A DNA stretch of 64,000 bases from Alitta virens (lineage: Eukaryota > Annelida > Polychaeta > Phyllodocida > Nereididae). Numbering within the stretch: position 1 is the first letter of the stretch; every line of letters starts with the position of its first letter. Location of the stretch: the NCBI GenBank assembly GCA_932294295.1, contig OW028585.1:2390001-2454000 (forward strand), written 5' to 3'. The position numbers and the translations under genes are program-made. Below, piece by piece: positions 45,789-57,232 of the stretch. The notes beneath the pieces are model-generated. The model was not told where the DNA came from. It made no database searches and saw nothing but the letters and a program-made list of their open reading frames with translations.

Positions 45789-47718
45789 ATGGTTTATTTT
45801 TGCTGTGTCCCCCAATGCAATAGCAGGCAAAGTTCGTTTAAATTCCCAAGGGAGAAAGCCCTGAAGAAGAAATGGCTTGTGGCTATTAAAAGGATTGATC
45901 CTATCACCAGGAGCCTGTGGAAGCCTGTGGAAGCCCAATGATCACAGTAGGGTGTGTGAAGATCATTTCAAGCCAACTGATTTCAAAACAACACTGACAG
46001 GTACTGTATTTTATACATTCTTCAACTTCATGCACACTTAATAATTTAGCATTTATATAATCACACATGTATAGCTAAGCCTATGTAGCTGTAATTGTAA
46101 ACGAAACATTTGTTATAAGGCCTATGTTTTCTAGTGTTTGTTTTAACACTATTGTAAAATTTTAAAACTGTCTTAGAATCAGAATTTGTTTATTTCCCAT
46201 TTCAAATAATCCATTTAAAAATACATAAATATTATTAAGGCCGGCAGAAGTGGTCCACCCAGGCAGCCTAAGCTGGAGTGAAGTGGTCTGGCCAGTGCAG
46301 CGCTTTTTCAGGACCCCCCCCCCCCCCCCCAAAGGCTACAGGCCTACGGCCCAAGCATCTTATAAGATTCTGTTCCTTGCCGGAAAACCTACAGATATGT
46401 CACTACGTTCAACTAAATTATCGCCATTTATCGGAAATGTTTCGGTTATGCTGCATTGACAATGCATTTGGCATATATATAGCGTACGATAATCATGTTA
46501 TGATTTATAAATTTTGTGTATATATGCGCCAAGTGCTCATTTGTTTTTTTATTTTTTTTCAGACACACGTAAAAGGCTTAAGGATGGGGCCATTCCATCA
46601 CATTTTTCGTTCAAGAAGAATGAAGACAGAGCATCAACAAGGAAGGACAGACTTGAAGCAAGAAATATCAAATTGCAACCGGCTGAAGTTGCTGTCACAG
46701 AACCCACAGATATTTCGGAAATTGAAGTCCAAACCACTATTACAATCGAAGAAGAAAATCTTCCTGACCCTGTTGTAACAGTTGATGTGATGAAAGAAAA
46801 GGAAGACTGTGGCACCCAGTGCAGTATGAACCTGCCCAGTTCTCGATGGTCCTTTGAAACTTGTACAGTATTACACTGCATTTGAAAACAATGAACAGTA
46901 TGACTTTTTTTTTGCATGCCTGAGCCCGGCAGCCTATGAACTTAAGAAATTTTCGTCTCTGCCGGGTCCAAAGGACCAACTTTTACTCACACTTATGAAA
47001 CTGCGTCAGAATAAAGACGATCTCGAACTAGGAATTTCTTTTAATATAGGCATGACCACAGTAGGTGATGTGTTTAACACATGGATAAATTTCATGTACT
47101 ATCAGCTAAAGGAGCTGGACCTGTGGCCAGAAGCTGAAGTTATAGAAAGCCATATGCCCAAGAACTTTGGGAAAAATGTTTGGTAAAACAAAAATGATAG
47201 TTGATGCAACAGAAACACCTATTGCGAAGCCAGAACATGTTGAAGCCCAATCCATGACATTTTCAACATATAAAAATTGTAATACGGTTAAGACCATGGT
47301 TGGGTGTTCACCGAGATGCGTAACAACTTATGTGAGTGAAAGCTATGGTGGTGCTACTAGTGACCGTCAAATAATCGAAAGGTCATCCCTCCTGAATGAT
47401 TACCTCTTCCAATCGCAAGACCAAATAATGGCCGACAGGGGAATAATGGTGCAAGACCTGTTTGCTCCAAAGGACGTACAAGTAATAACACCTCATCAAT
47501 TGAAAGGGAAACACCAGCTGGACAGCACAACTGTCATCAAGGACAGAAGAGTTGCATCAAAGAGGATACATATAGAGAGAATTATTGGCTCAGCCAAAAC
47601 TTTTAAAATACTGAAATTTCCCTTGAATGTACAAAAATTACATTTGGCAAATCTAATCATTTTTATTTGTCTCATGATCAACAATTTTCGTAAATGTATC
47701 ATAAGCAGATATGGTTAA
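45789..47718 (+). pseudogene. ISL2EU transposase: THAP finger + DDE_Tnp_4-type catalytic domain (broken)
   Basis: Exon 1 (45789-46000) is a THAP zinc finger: MVYFCCVPQCNSR at the start, FKFP, a Trp, and CEDHF at the end, fitting C2CH; a 10-bp tandem duplication (CCTGTGGAAG near 45911-45930) shifts its frame. After an intron (ACAG|GTACTG to TTTTTCAG), exon 2 opens at 46563 with the AVPSIF-like THAP tail (GAIPSHF), an acidic linker, then an HTH (QLLLTLMKLRQ) and the DDE domain: DATETPI with the first Asp, MADRGI with the second, HIERIIG with the Glu. Additional frameshifts lie near 46850 and 47170. The element family cuts and pastes DNA; this copy cannot make the full protein. Confidence 0.85.
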
Positions 47719-47912
47719 AAGCAATCTAATCAACAAACTGATTATTCTATGATAATTTTATTTATTATATATGTATACAAACTGATGTTTTTATGATAAC
47801 TTTATTATTTTGTTAAGTTTGCTCGCTGATGAACACTGTACAGATTAAAATATTTGGTAATGACAGTTTCTGTTATGTATCATTCAAATAATAAAACTAG
47901 AAACCCTCGAGT

Positions 47913-50900
47913 TTACAAGTTCTGAGCAATGAAGTGCCTGAAATATTTCTCGTAAAATAAGGTCAGTTTTGGCACCATACAACAAGACCAATACTGCTGA
48001 TCAAATTGCATTTTGATTATTCTGAAGTCAACAAATGTGTAAATCACAAAATAAGCCTGCTTCCGATTTGTAATGGCCATTTGGGCCTGAACCTGATCAT
48101 AGTATTTGTGAGTGTTTTTGAGTTTCAATTCGCCTTCATCATACTTGAAGTATGGAAAGAGCTTTCCTGGCGCTATAAGACTGTTCCTGCCCGAATAAGG
48201 ACACTTAATTTCCAGCACTTGAAACTTCCCAACCAGTCCGTCTGGTGTAGCTGCAAGGAAAGGATGCTCCAAAGACACATGTAGTCCACATTTTTGGACT
48301 TTCAGGCCTGTCACATTGGCAAATTTCTTACGGGCATCCTCTTCATATGCTCGTCCATGCAACACGGCACTTGTCGTTAGCTAAGGCGGATCCAAAAGTC
48401 TCGTGCACAATTTACCAAAGTGCCGCCTGTCAGTGGCATGACAAATTTCGCCTGTAATTGCAACAAAATTGTCACATTAGTATGCCTATTAGAATCTTAG
48501 AAATAGCTTGTTCACTTCTAAAAAAGCTGATTAACCCATACCCATGAGTCATGTTGACAGTTGCCGGTATTGTTAATACATATAGTGTCGACATATCTAG
48601 TAGTGAAATACATGTTTTGAGTTTATAGGAAGTAGTTCTAATTACACACACACCTGTCAAGTCATTCCTTGAGTAAACATGACAAGAACATCAGACTTAG
48701 AACATCATATTAATTTACGGAGTTATATAGCTATGTGGCATTGCATATCATCATTTGTTATTTGCTGTATTTCATACAGTATTGAATTTGTACAAACCTA
48801 ATATTAACAGTGTATTAATTAATGGTAATATAACAATAACATGACCCATGGAGGGAATAAAGGTAGTTGTCTGGTTGACGGCCCATGGCTGATTGTCAGC
48901 CGTGCAATTAAGGGCTGTCAAACACCCATAAAGCCATAAATGGGTAATATCATGTCCAATGTCTCAATGCTACTGGCTTTGAAGCTTATATGAGCAGCTG
49001 TCAGAGGCAGACGTAATGATGAGATGATAAAGCTTTGAGTCCATTACTATTACTATTATATTATCATCACCTCAACATATAGCTAGATAAGGCTTTAGGC
49101 CCATGATTTAAGCTTTACGGTCATTCTGCACTCATCTTTATACATATCCATATTACCTTGCACGGAAGCACCTATTCGCCACTCTCGGTGCTCAAACCAC
49201 TTGTGGCTCTTAGCTTGGTCCCTTGTTGTTTTTTCTATGTCAGTCACCTCGTCTTCTGTGACCTACAATATTTATAAGAAAAAGCAATGCGTTTATGAAT
49301 TCAACACATACCATTTAACAAACTGCCCTAACGAAACTAAAGATGTAGCTTTTTCAATAGACAAGAAGTTACAATTCCACTAAGAGCTACTTGACAAGCA
49401 TTTTATGAATTTTCAATTGTCTGACATTGACACCTGACCAATAAAAATGCCATATATATATATATATATACACCAATTATTTAAAGCCAATCTAGGATCA
49501 ATGTGTGTAATCAACTATATTTAAATTATTAAATTGAAGTGAAGTCAGTGCGAACAAAAAGTAAAATTCCATCAGAAAGGAATCAAACACAGATTGGGTA
49601 GTTTGGTTAATGAATTTAAAGTAAACTGACATGAACGAAAGGAAAACCTGCAACTTTTCTTTTCAAAATTAATACAAGACAGGCACCTGGAGACCTTTAT
49701 CCACCCAGTACTCTGTAAAACTCCTCTCGAGGTATGCATGGTCGTTCACAGCAGCTTGCAAATTAGCCTTAGGGTAAATGTATCTCATAGCAAGGTCATG
49801 AGACGTTCTTGAACAATAGTTAATTACATTATTGCACACAATATCATTATAGCCAGGCAGATTTCGAAATTTCAATGGGCGGGGATCAGCCAAGTTAACC
49901 GTACACTTACGTTTACTTGGAATGTGTTGCACTTTCACAGGCCAACCTTAACATGTAAAGCACAGAAAACCTTTTTATTTAATTGCCAAAAATTATCAAA
50001 AACATTCAAACAGGTATGTCGTCAAAGCTTACCCTGGTACTGTTTCCTTGGCTGATGAAATGTCTGCAGCTTTTCCGTACAGCTTCCCTGCAAGAGCATC
50101 TCTCCGTTTGTTACAAATTGTTGTTGAATGGGGCCCAGCTCCAGCAGGGCATTCGCAGTCAGAATTGACAATTTGACCATCGGTTTGCAAACGCAACCCT
50201 TACGCTATAGGAAACCTGCATTCAATGAAAAGAAAGAGATATGAAATTTGAGGTATGACACACAGAATGAAATGTACCTTACAAAATCAGCAGTTTGTAT
50301 TTGTCAAGTACCTTCTTCTTCATCATTGCAGCAACAATGCTCGTCACAAATTTTGCATTTTCCTCACTCTTGAAACTTGCTGTTCTGACCCGTCGTGATT
50401 CCAGCAGAGCTTTGCCTTTGCTTGTGGCTTTCAAGTCTTTATTAAGCAGCCTGTCACTTGCCATGCGGTAGTGAAAGTAGGAGCTTATGTGGCCAGCCAG
50501 TATAAGTGGAACTGATTCTTTGTGCGATGGCATAAGTGTCTTGAATCCCCCGACTGGCCATTCTATACAAACGGGTTCTGGGACAACAACATCATCTTGA
50601 AAATTTTCATTCCTTTTGTATGCATCCAATCTGAAAATCCATAAACAATTATGTTACTTTCATGAGCAGCTAGCATCGCAAAGGGCAATATGTGTTATAT
50701 GACTTCCTTACTTCACATATTTATTTCAATCATCTATTGAACTGTACAGTTTACATACTCATTGTTTCAGATGGTATTTGAAATTAACAGTATAATTTAT
50801 AACACTTCCAATGTGCAATCTGTGCTCTGATTGGCTGAAATGAGGTCACATGACCCTCATCAGAGCTGACTGATCACCAGCCAGTCAACAGTCCCAGTCA

Positions 50901-51962
50901 ACCGTTCATTGTTTCTGTATTATCCACAATGCAGCATTACTTTAGCATGTGTCATGTCATAGGGCACCTATTGATGTCACAAGACAATTCTAAACAACTG
51001 GAAAAATCTAATGAAATCTTCTTGTGAAATCACGTTGGCCATTGTTGTCATTTTGATTGGAAGATGGAAAATGGAGATTCTGTTATTGCACATTGAAGGT
51101 GTTACAAAACTATTATTGACTGCTATAATTTCGGGCAACAGTTCAATCTATTTGATAGATAGATAGATAGACAGACAGATTGTCTGATTGATTGATTAAT
51201 TTAGGCCTATATATAAAATAGGGACACACAATGCAATTGTTACTGTATTATTAAGGAGGAAATAGTTTTTAATAAGTTACATCGCAAAATATTTTATCTA
51301 TGAAAATTAGATACTAAACAATCAGACAATAATTTCAGCCACCAAAAGTATTAAAGCAGTGCATATTATTTGAAAAGTAATATACTATCCAGGTATATTT
51401 TACCACTTAATCAGACCCAGATGTATATAACAAATATACATCTATTCCTTGCATTTACACACACATTTACAATAAGATAGAAGACAGCATCATTGTGATT
51501 TACTACATTATATAGCTATTATAGGCAGGGTCCATCAAAAGAAATTTTCATTATATTCATATTATGATTATGCCAAAAATCTAGCCCTTTTGATCATTCA
51601 TGGCATGTTTGGACTCTTTTCCATCCTATTTTTCATCACAAATAAGCCCCTGTTATCAGATTTGCCCAAAACTGAGGTGCAAGGAAAGTAGCCAACCCAT
51701 GAGGATAGTTGACTGGTCCAGATGGTCACTAAATAGCTGCCATTATTGGGCATGGGACTGGGAGCATGGAGCGTGACCAAGCAATTTTCATCGGCATTTG
51801 ACAGTGATTTCTAGCTCTATATAGTGCAGCATCGCACTGAACGCTTCAAAACAATTGTAACTTGACAGGTACTCACCTTTCAATTAGATCAGCCTTTCTT
51901 CCCCTCACACTTGCTCCCCTAGAGCGTGATTCTGCCTGCAATTGCTTCACAGTTGATGCCAT
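47913..51962 (-). pseudogene. ISL2EU accessory protein: SAP, SWIM-type and YqaJ nuclease domains (broken)
   Basis: Six exons on the minus strand: 51962-51877 (SAP motif, RGASVRGRKADLIER), 50630-50312, 50215-50033 (SWIM-type CECPAGAGPHS and SCTEKLQTFHQPRKQYQ, in different frames), 49946-49687, 49262-49157 (WFEHREWRIGAS) and 48451-47913 (YqaJ nuclease: HGRAYEEDARKK, PDGLVG, LEIKCPYSG, QVQAQM). The YqaJ fold is a PD-(D/E)xK exonuclease; the Asp of PDG and the Glu/Lys of EIK are present. All introns have GT/AG ends; phases are consistent. Breaks: two frameshifts in the SWIM exon and an in-frame TAG near 48380 just before HGRAYEE. Its role in transposition is not settled. Confidence 0.8.
49449..49472. 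repeat. TA microsatellite
   Basis: Twelve or so TA units within an intron of the YqaJ gene. Confidence 0.9.
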
Positions 51963-52089
51963 CTGCACTGTGACTTGTTGACATCTGAGTTGATTGACCT
52001 GAACGCACCGGAACCTATTATCGGTGGCGCCCTCTTTTGTTTTATGCGAAACTAACGGGAAAAAAATCCTGTTTGTCAAAATATCACTG

Positions 52090-52465
52090 TAGTGTATACA
52101 AGTGATCAACCCCACTATTGATGACCCCATATTTTATTAATTTTTTTATGTATTTATAAAACATATGTGGTGGTTTATGTCAGGATTCTACTGTACCACT
52201 GCATGCACATTTTCAATCAAGTGCACTCTTACTAATTAATGGATGCTTTAAAGTCTGTGTGAAATTAATGTTCTACCCTAGTGGCCATTTCAGTCACACA
52301 CAGATCGTCTGACTGACAAGAAACACCCCTTATTCATAATGTCTGTAACTAACATTTTCTGGAGTGGCCCCCTTTCTGTTTCTACAGTTAGCCCAACAAT
52401 TCAAAGCCCGTTCCAGCTGATAAAAACTGTTCTAGGAACCAAATAGTCAGAATTCTGCTATATTG
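52090..52465. other. Spacer right of the ISL2EU element
   Basis: No coding signal; nothing recognised. Confidence 0.4.
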
Positions 52466-52469
52466 TAAT

Positions 52470-52795
52470 TTCTGGGATCGCCTAAAACGCCTATGCATAT
52501 ATGCCTACGCTGCCTACGCTGCCTTTGCGCAGGGAGGATGCGCAGCAGCAGCGTAGGTAGCGTAGGCATGGAAGGGGTTGCCTACGCTCTTATATATACT
52601 TTAAAACGCTGCTGCTCCCCTAATATTCGTCCGATTTTCGTCAAATAAAGACTGAATTGTTTCCGGAAATGTGTAGAATTTATATCTTAATTTAAACGCT
52701 AGATACCGGTACTTTTTCACCTTCAAAATGGTTTGTGAAAACATAACAAAAACTAGTCTGATGTTCACTAGACATAGAGCACCTATGAAGTTATT
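52470..52795 (-). repeat. Repeat copy C (inverted relative to copies at 37.1 and 37.65 kb) with a strong hairpin
   Basis: The minus strand matches 37100-37370 in order (CACAAACCA, AAATTCTACACATTT, TTTGACGAAAATCGGACGAA, TATTAGGGGAGCAGCAGC, AGGCGTTTTAGGC). A near-perfect hairpin with 22-bp arms (52501-52522 and 52548-52569, one mismatch; CCTACGCTGCCTACGCTGC) is nested in it, with an additional TGCGCA pair in the loop. The homologous reading frame is interrupted by several stops. Confidence 0.7.
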
Positions 52796-52799
52796 AAAT

Positions 52800-53745
52800 C
52801 TTGTCTAGTTATTAGTTATTAGAAGGATATGGACCCACATATATTGTAACTAAAGTATGTGTGTGTGTATGCAATAAAGATTAACACAATAAATTACACT
52901 ATAATATATAGGCCTACATAGATTCTCCATGTACCAGATCAAAGTGTACAAGTAAATTACACAATCACATGCATTTTTACTTGTGATGGTACATACAATC
53001 ATGAAAAAGATTTTAACCCGAGCAACTTAAAGGCTGTCCAATCACATGTACTTTCTCGATTGTCATAGACAGGACATGCTTTTATCAAAAAACTGACTAA
53101 AATCATTCATAGTACCACCCTATATCATTGCATGTATATGTATTGGTTTATATGCCTTATCATAGATAGACATATTTTATTCACACATATCGGGTCACAT
53201 TTGACAAATTTGTAACCACAGAACATGCATTAGCACCCTGTAGACAATGAAATCAGCACCCAGTAACAATTTTGTGACGGTTAATACATAAGCATAGCAA
53301 CCCTTATAATCACAACCAGTTTATAGCACCCTTAATTTTAATAATATAATGTCTATCTGTCTATCAATATTCAGCTCAACATATTCTGCTCAACATATTC
53401 TGCTCGATTAATGATTAATTATGCATTTTCGCAATAGTACAGATCTGCTGAATAATAAGCCATAATATACACACAACATCAATTACATGAGGAAGAACAA
53501 GATAAGCATCTTGAAAAAGACACAATAATGTGGTTATGCCCCCTTCTGACTGTTCACTTCCATGTAAGAGTCTTATAAATTTTATTTAGTTTTTATTTCT
53601 ATTACTTATTTATTTGTATCATTTATTGTTAATGCTCATTATTAAAGTTTTAGTTCTTACTTTGTTATTATTTTGATCTTATTAATGGTATATTTAATTA
53701 TTTAATTTGTTACAATATTCTATTTTATTACATTTGAGTTTAGTT
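52800..53745. other. AT-rich non-coding DNA
   Basis: No gene or repeat family recognised; a short duplicated CAACATATTCTGCTC occurs near 53377-53405. Confidence 0.4.
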
Positions 53746-53749
53746 TTCA

Positions 53750-54130
53750 TTGCTCATTCTTGTTTCTAAGCCTTTACATATGAATTTACTGAGAGCTCTT
53801 GTTGCCTCTGGTATGTTAAATGACATTGTTGTAGTAAACTTTGTTGCTTGTATTCAGTTATCAGTGGTTTAATGACATTTAGTAGTTCTGTCCTTTCGGG
53901 AATTTATAGGGAGCAATTTAGTAGGAAGTGGATTTCAGTAAACATATTTCTACGGAAATTTTGTGTAAATTGTGAGAGCTAATCCTAAATCTCACTAGGG
54001 CACGCATATGGTTTACATTTGGTGGCTGGCAACGGTATTTCTAGTTTCAATTTGTGTTTGAAAATTTCATATGTTCTAAGTTTTAGGTTTAGTGTACTGT
54101 CATGTATCGATGTTATGGATGTTGTCATAA
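53750..54130 (-). pseudogene. LINE C-terminal relic
   Basis: Minus-strand reading contains EIHFLLNCSL near 53906-53935, then IPERTELLNVIKP and, further on, a helical tail. The (D/E)E(I/V)HFL(F/L)xC pattern is the conserved end of many LINE proteins, where it follows RFRISSHxLxIExGR-like sequence; here RISSHNLHKISVE-like text is found just upstream. Stops and indels show it is dead. Confidence 0.5.
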
Positions 54131-54139
54131 ACTCGGAAT

Positions 54140-55230
54140 ATATTATTTTCTTTAATTGTTATGATAATTGTTTGTAATTTTTTGGTCTGTCCAATATATC
54201 TTTAAGTTGCATAAGTTCATGAAACCAATTAACGAGACATTTGGTTCCTACTTGCTTAAACAATGAAACAGATCATATAATGAAGAAATGATGATATGGT
54301 TAGGTCAGTGACGCATTATTTAAAGATGTAGTGAACACATATAAGCTCCTAGCATCGTTATCTATCACATTTTCATTCATATCTATCTATGAATACCAAA
54401 CACTGTATAATTTGATCAATTTTGATGCAAATAAATTGAGTCTAAGTCTGAATGATATGAAGAAGTCTCAAATACAAGACACTGACGTGACCATATCTTC
54501 TTTCTTATTTTATTTTAATTCTATAATCTGTTTGATCATTTAAGCATGGGAAGAACCCATCTGATGGTCCAACCCCATCATTGAAAGATGTAGTAAACAG
54601 GACACATCAATTCATTTCATTTCATCGTGCTGACACTTTAGCAGTGAATATCCCATAAATATTCATTCACAATATTCAAAAGACTATTCATGTTCATTAG
54701 GCCACACTAACAGTAAAAGATAGGGAAAATATAAATATAAAACTAATATATAAAGTTCATAAAAAGCGACTGAATAATAAATTCAATTTTAACAAAAGAA
54801 ATATACAATGAAATACATTAACTAAGACAATTACTTAGCACTAAATATAAAACTTAGGTTGGGAAATACAACCTCATATATGCTGATTTTAGTGGCAATA
54901 TAACCCCTTGATGTGCATATTTTACTGACAGGGGTTCGAAACATCATTATTAAATTGCATTATAGGTCAAATAAATTTGATTGCAGAATTACCGCATCAT
55001 TAATGCTTACAGCAGTCGATAGTGAATGACAGATTGATTTTGTAATAATACCACATCCATGGTTCACCAATTCTTTTTTTACCATCAAAAGCATCAGAGG
55101 TTATATGCCTTCACAAAAATCATAAGTTTTATTATTATTTTCGTATCATCAAAATCAAATTCAGTGGTGGTGTTACAGTCACCAAAATCTCTAAATGCTG
55201 TCATACCATATTAATAATCTTTTAGACTTG
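54140..55230. other. AT-rich non-coding DNA
   Basis: No gene seen; the short ORF 54331-54543 is probably chance. Confidence 0.4.
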
Positions 55231-55254
55231 TTGTGCCATCCAAGGTAAATTTGA

Positions 55255-56055
55255 TTGATGGTGTTGGGCCATCACATATGCATCTTTTAATGATGGTGTT
55301 GCACCATCACATGCATCTTTTAATGATGGTGTTGCACCATCACATGCATCTTTTAATGATGATGTTGCACCATCACATGCATCTGTTCATGGTATTATAC
55401 CTAAAAAGCAAAATTCATTTAAAGTGTTACCATCATAGGCGATCCCCTTAAAAAGATGGTGTTGGACCATCACATACATCTTGTAAGGATGGTGTTGTAC
55501 CATCACATGCATCTTACAATGATGGTGTTGTACCATCACATGCATCTTACAATGATGGTGTTCTACCATCACATGCATCTTACAATGATGGTGTTGTACC
55601 ATCACATGCATCTTACAATGATGGTGTTGTACCATCACATGCATCTTACAATGATGGTGTTGTACCATCACTTGTATCTGTCAATGATGGTGTTGTACCA
55701 TCACTTGTATCTGTCAATGATGGTGTTGTACCATCACATGCATCTTACAATGATGGTGTTGTACCATCACTTGTATCTGTCAATGATGGTGTTGTACCAT
55801 CACTTGTATCTGTCAATGATGGTGTTGTACCATCACTTGTATCTGTCAATGATGGTGTTGTACCATCACTTGTATCTGTCAATGATGGTGTTGCACTTTC
55901 ACATTTATCTTTTCATGGTATTAAACTTAAAAAGCAAAATTCATTTATAATGTTGTACCACCATAGGCATCTTAAAAAGATGGTGTTGGACCATCACATG
56001 TATCTCTAATAGATGGCGTTGGACCATCACATACATCTTGTAAGGATGGTGTTGT
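55255..56055. repeat. 33-bp palindromic minisatellite with higher-order structure
   Basis: Units of 33 bp (AATGATGGTGTTGTACCATC + ACATGCATCTTAC or ACTTGTATCTGTC) repeat about 18 times in two blocks. Each unit holds the inverted pair GATGG...CCATC. A spacer containing AAAAAGCAAAATTCATTT recurs at 55400 and 55930, so a longer composite unit of about 525 bp was also duplicated. The length is a multiple of three, which explains the 164-codon His/Met-rich ORF; not a gene. Confidence 0.95.
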
Positions 56056-57107
56056 TAATTATCTATGTGCTTATCTACTCATCTACTTATCTATCTATCT
56101 GCTTATCTACTTATCTACTTATCTTTTGACTTGTATAATTATCTATCTACATATCTACTTATCTATCTACTTATCTATCGATCTATCTATCTACTTATCT
56201 ATCAATCTATCTTTCTACTTATCTACTTATCTATATCGATCTACATAGCTATCTACCTATCTATCCATATACTTATCTAATTACTTATCTATCTACTTAT
56301 TTATCTACTTATCTATCAATCTATCTATCTACTTATCTATCAATCTATCTTTCTACTTATCTACTTATCTACTTATCTATCGATCTACCTAGCTATCTAC
56401 CTATCTATCTATCTACTTATCTATCCATCTACTTATCTACTTATCTATCTAGTTATCTATATCTATCTATCTACTTATATATATATGTGCTAATCTACTC
56501 ATCTACTTATCTATCTATCTGCTTATCTACTTATCTACTTATATTTTGACTTGTGTAATTATCTATCTACATATCTACTTATCTATCTACTTATCTATCA
56601 ATCTATCTATCTACTTATCTATCAATCTATCTTTCTACTTATCTACCTCTCTATCGATCTACATAGCTATATACCTATCTACTTATCTATCCATATACTT
56701 ATCTACTTACTTTTCTATCTACTTATTTATCTACTTATCTATCGATCTATCTATCTACTTATCTACTTATATATCGATCTACCTAGCTATCTACCTATCT
56801 ACTTATCTATCCATATACTTATCTACTTACTTATCTATCTACTTATCTATCTACTTATCTATCTATTAATCTGTCTACTTATCTATCTACCTACCTAGCT
56901 ATCTACCTATCTATGTATCTACTTATCTACTTACTTATATATCTACTTATCTATCTATCAATCTATCTAGCTATCTACTTATCTATCTATCTACTTATCT
57001 ACTTACTTATCTATCAATCTATCAATCTATCTATCTATCTATCTACTTATCTATCTATATATCTACTTATCTACTTATCTGCTTATCTACCTATCTATCT
57101 ATCTATC
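56056..57107. repeat. CTAT/CTTA tetranucleotide satellite
   Basis: Long, interrupted mix of CTAT, CTTA, CTAC and CAAT units, with an approximately 480-bp composite segment repeated (GTGC-TAATCTACTCATCTAC near 56065 and 56487). Leu/Ile/Tyr/Ser ORFs here are artefacts. Confidence 0.95.
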
Positions 57108-57232
57108 TAAAAAAAATCAGACTGTTATTATACACTAAAAAGTTGTTTAAATTTTTTCTATAGAACTAGGAAATTAAGAAATATTAACAAATATATAAAG
57201 TTGCAATTGATACATTTCTTTATCAAAAATCT

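Larger units (their letters stand above)
45604..52081. mobile_element. ISL2EU-type DNA transposon, nearly complete, with two convergent genes
   Basis: A plus-strand THAP-DDE transposase (45789-47718) and a minus-strand SAP-SWIM-YqaJ nuclease (51962-47913) meet tail to tail with a 194-bp gap, which is the two-gene plan of ISL2EU elements. Candidate terminal inverted similarity: 45604-45691 (TTTTGACAAA, AGTTCGCGTAAAA, GGCGCCACCG) against the complement of 52022-52081 (TTTTGACAAA, AGTTTCGCATAAAA, GGCGCCACCG) in the same order. Exact ends and target-site duplication were not determined. Both genes carry frameshifts or stops, so the copy is non-autonomous today. Confidence 0.8.

Noticed and set aside
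55456..55950. 164-codon His/Met-rich ORF and its antisense partner
   Set aside because: Generated by the 33-bp minisatellite, whose period is a multiple of three.
55255..56055. CRISPR array
   Set aside because: No unique spacers; units are contiguous and diverge gradually, and the context is a eukaryotic genome.
56065..57110. Leu/Ile/Tyr-rich ORFs
   Set aside because: CTAT/CTTA satellite translation.
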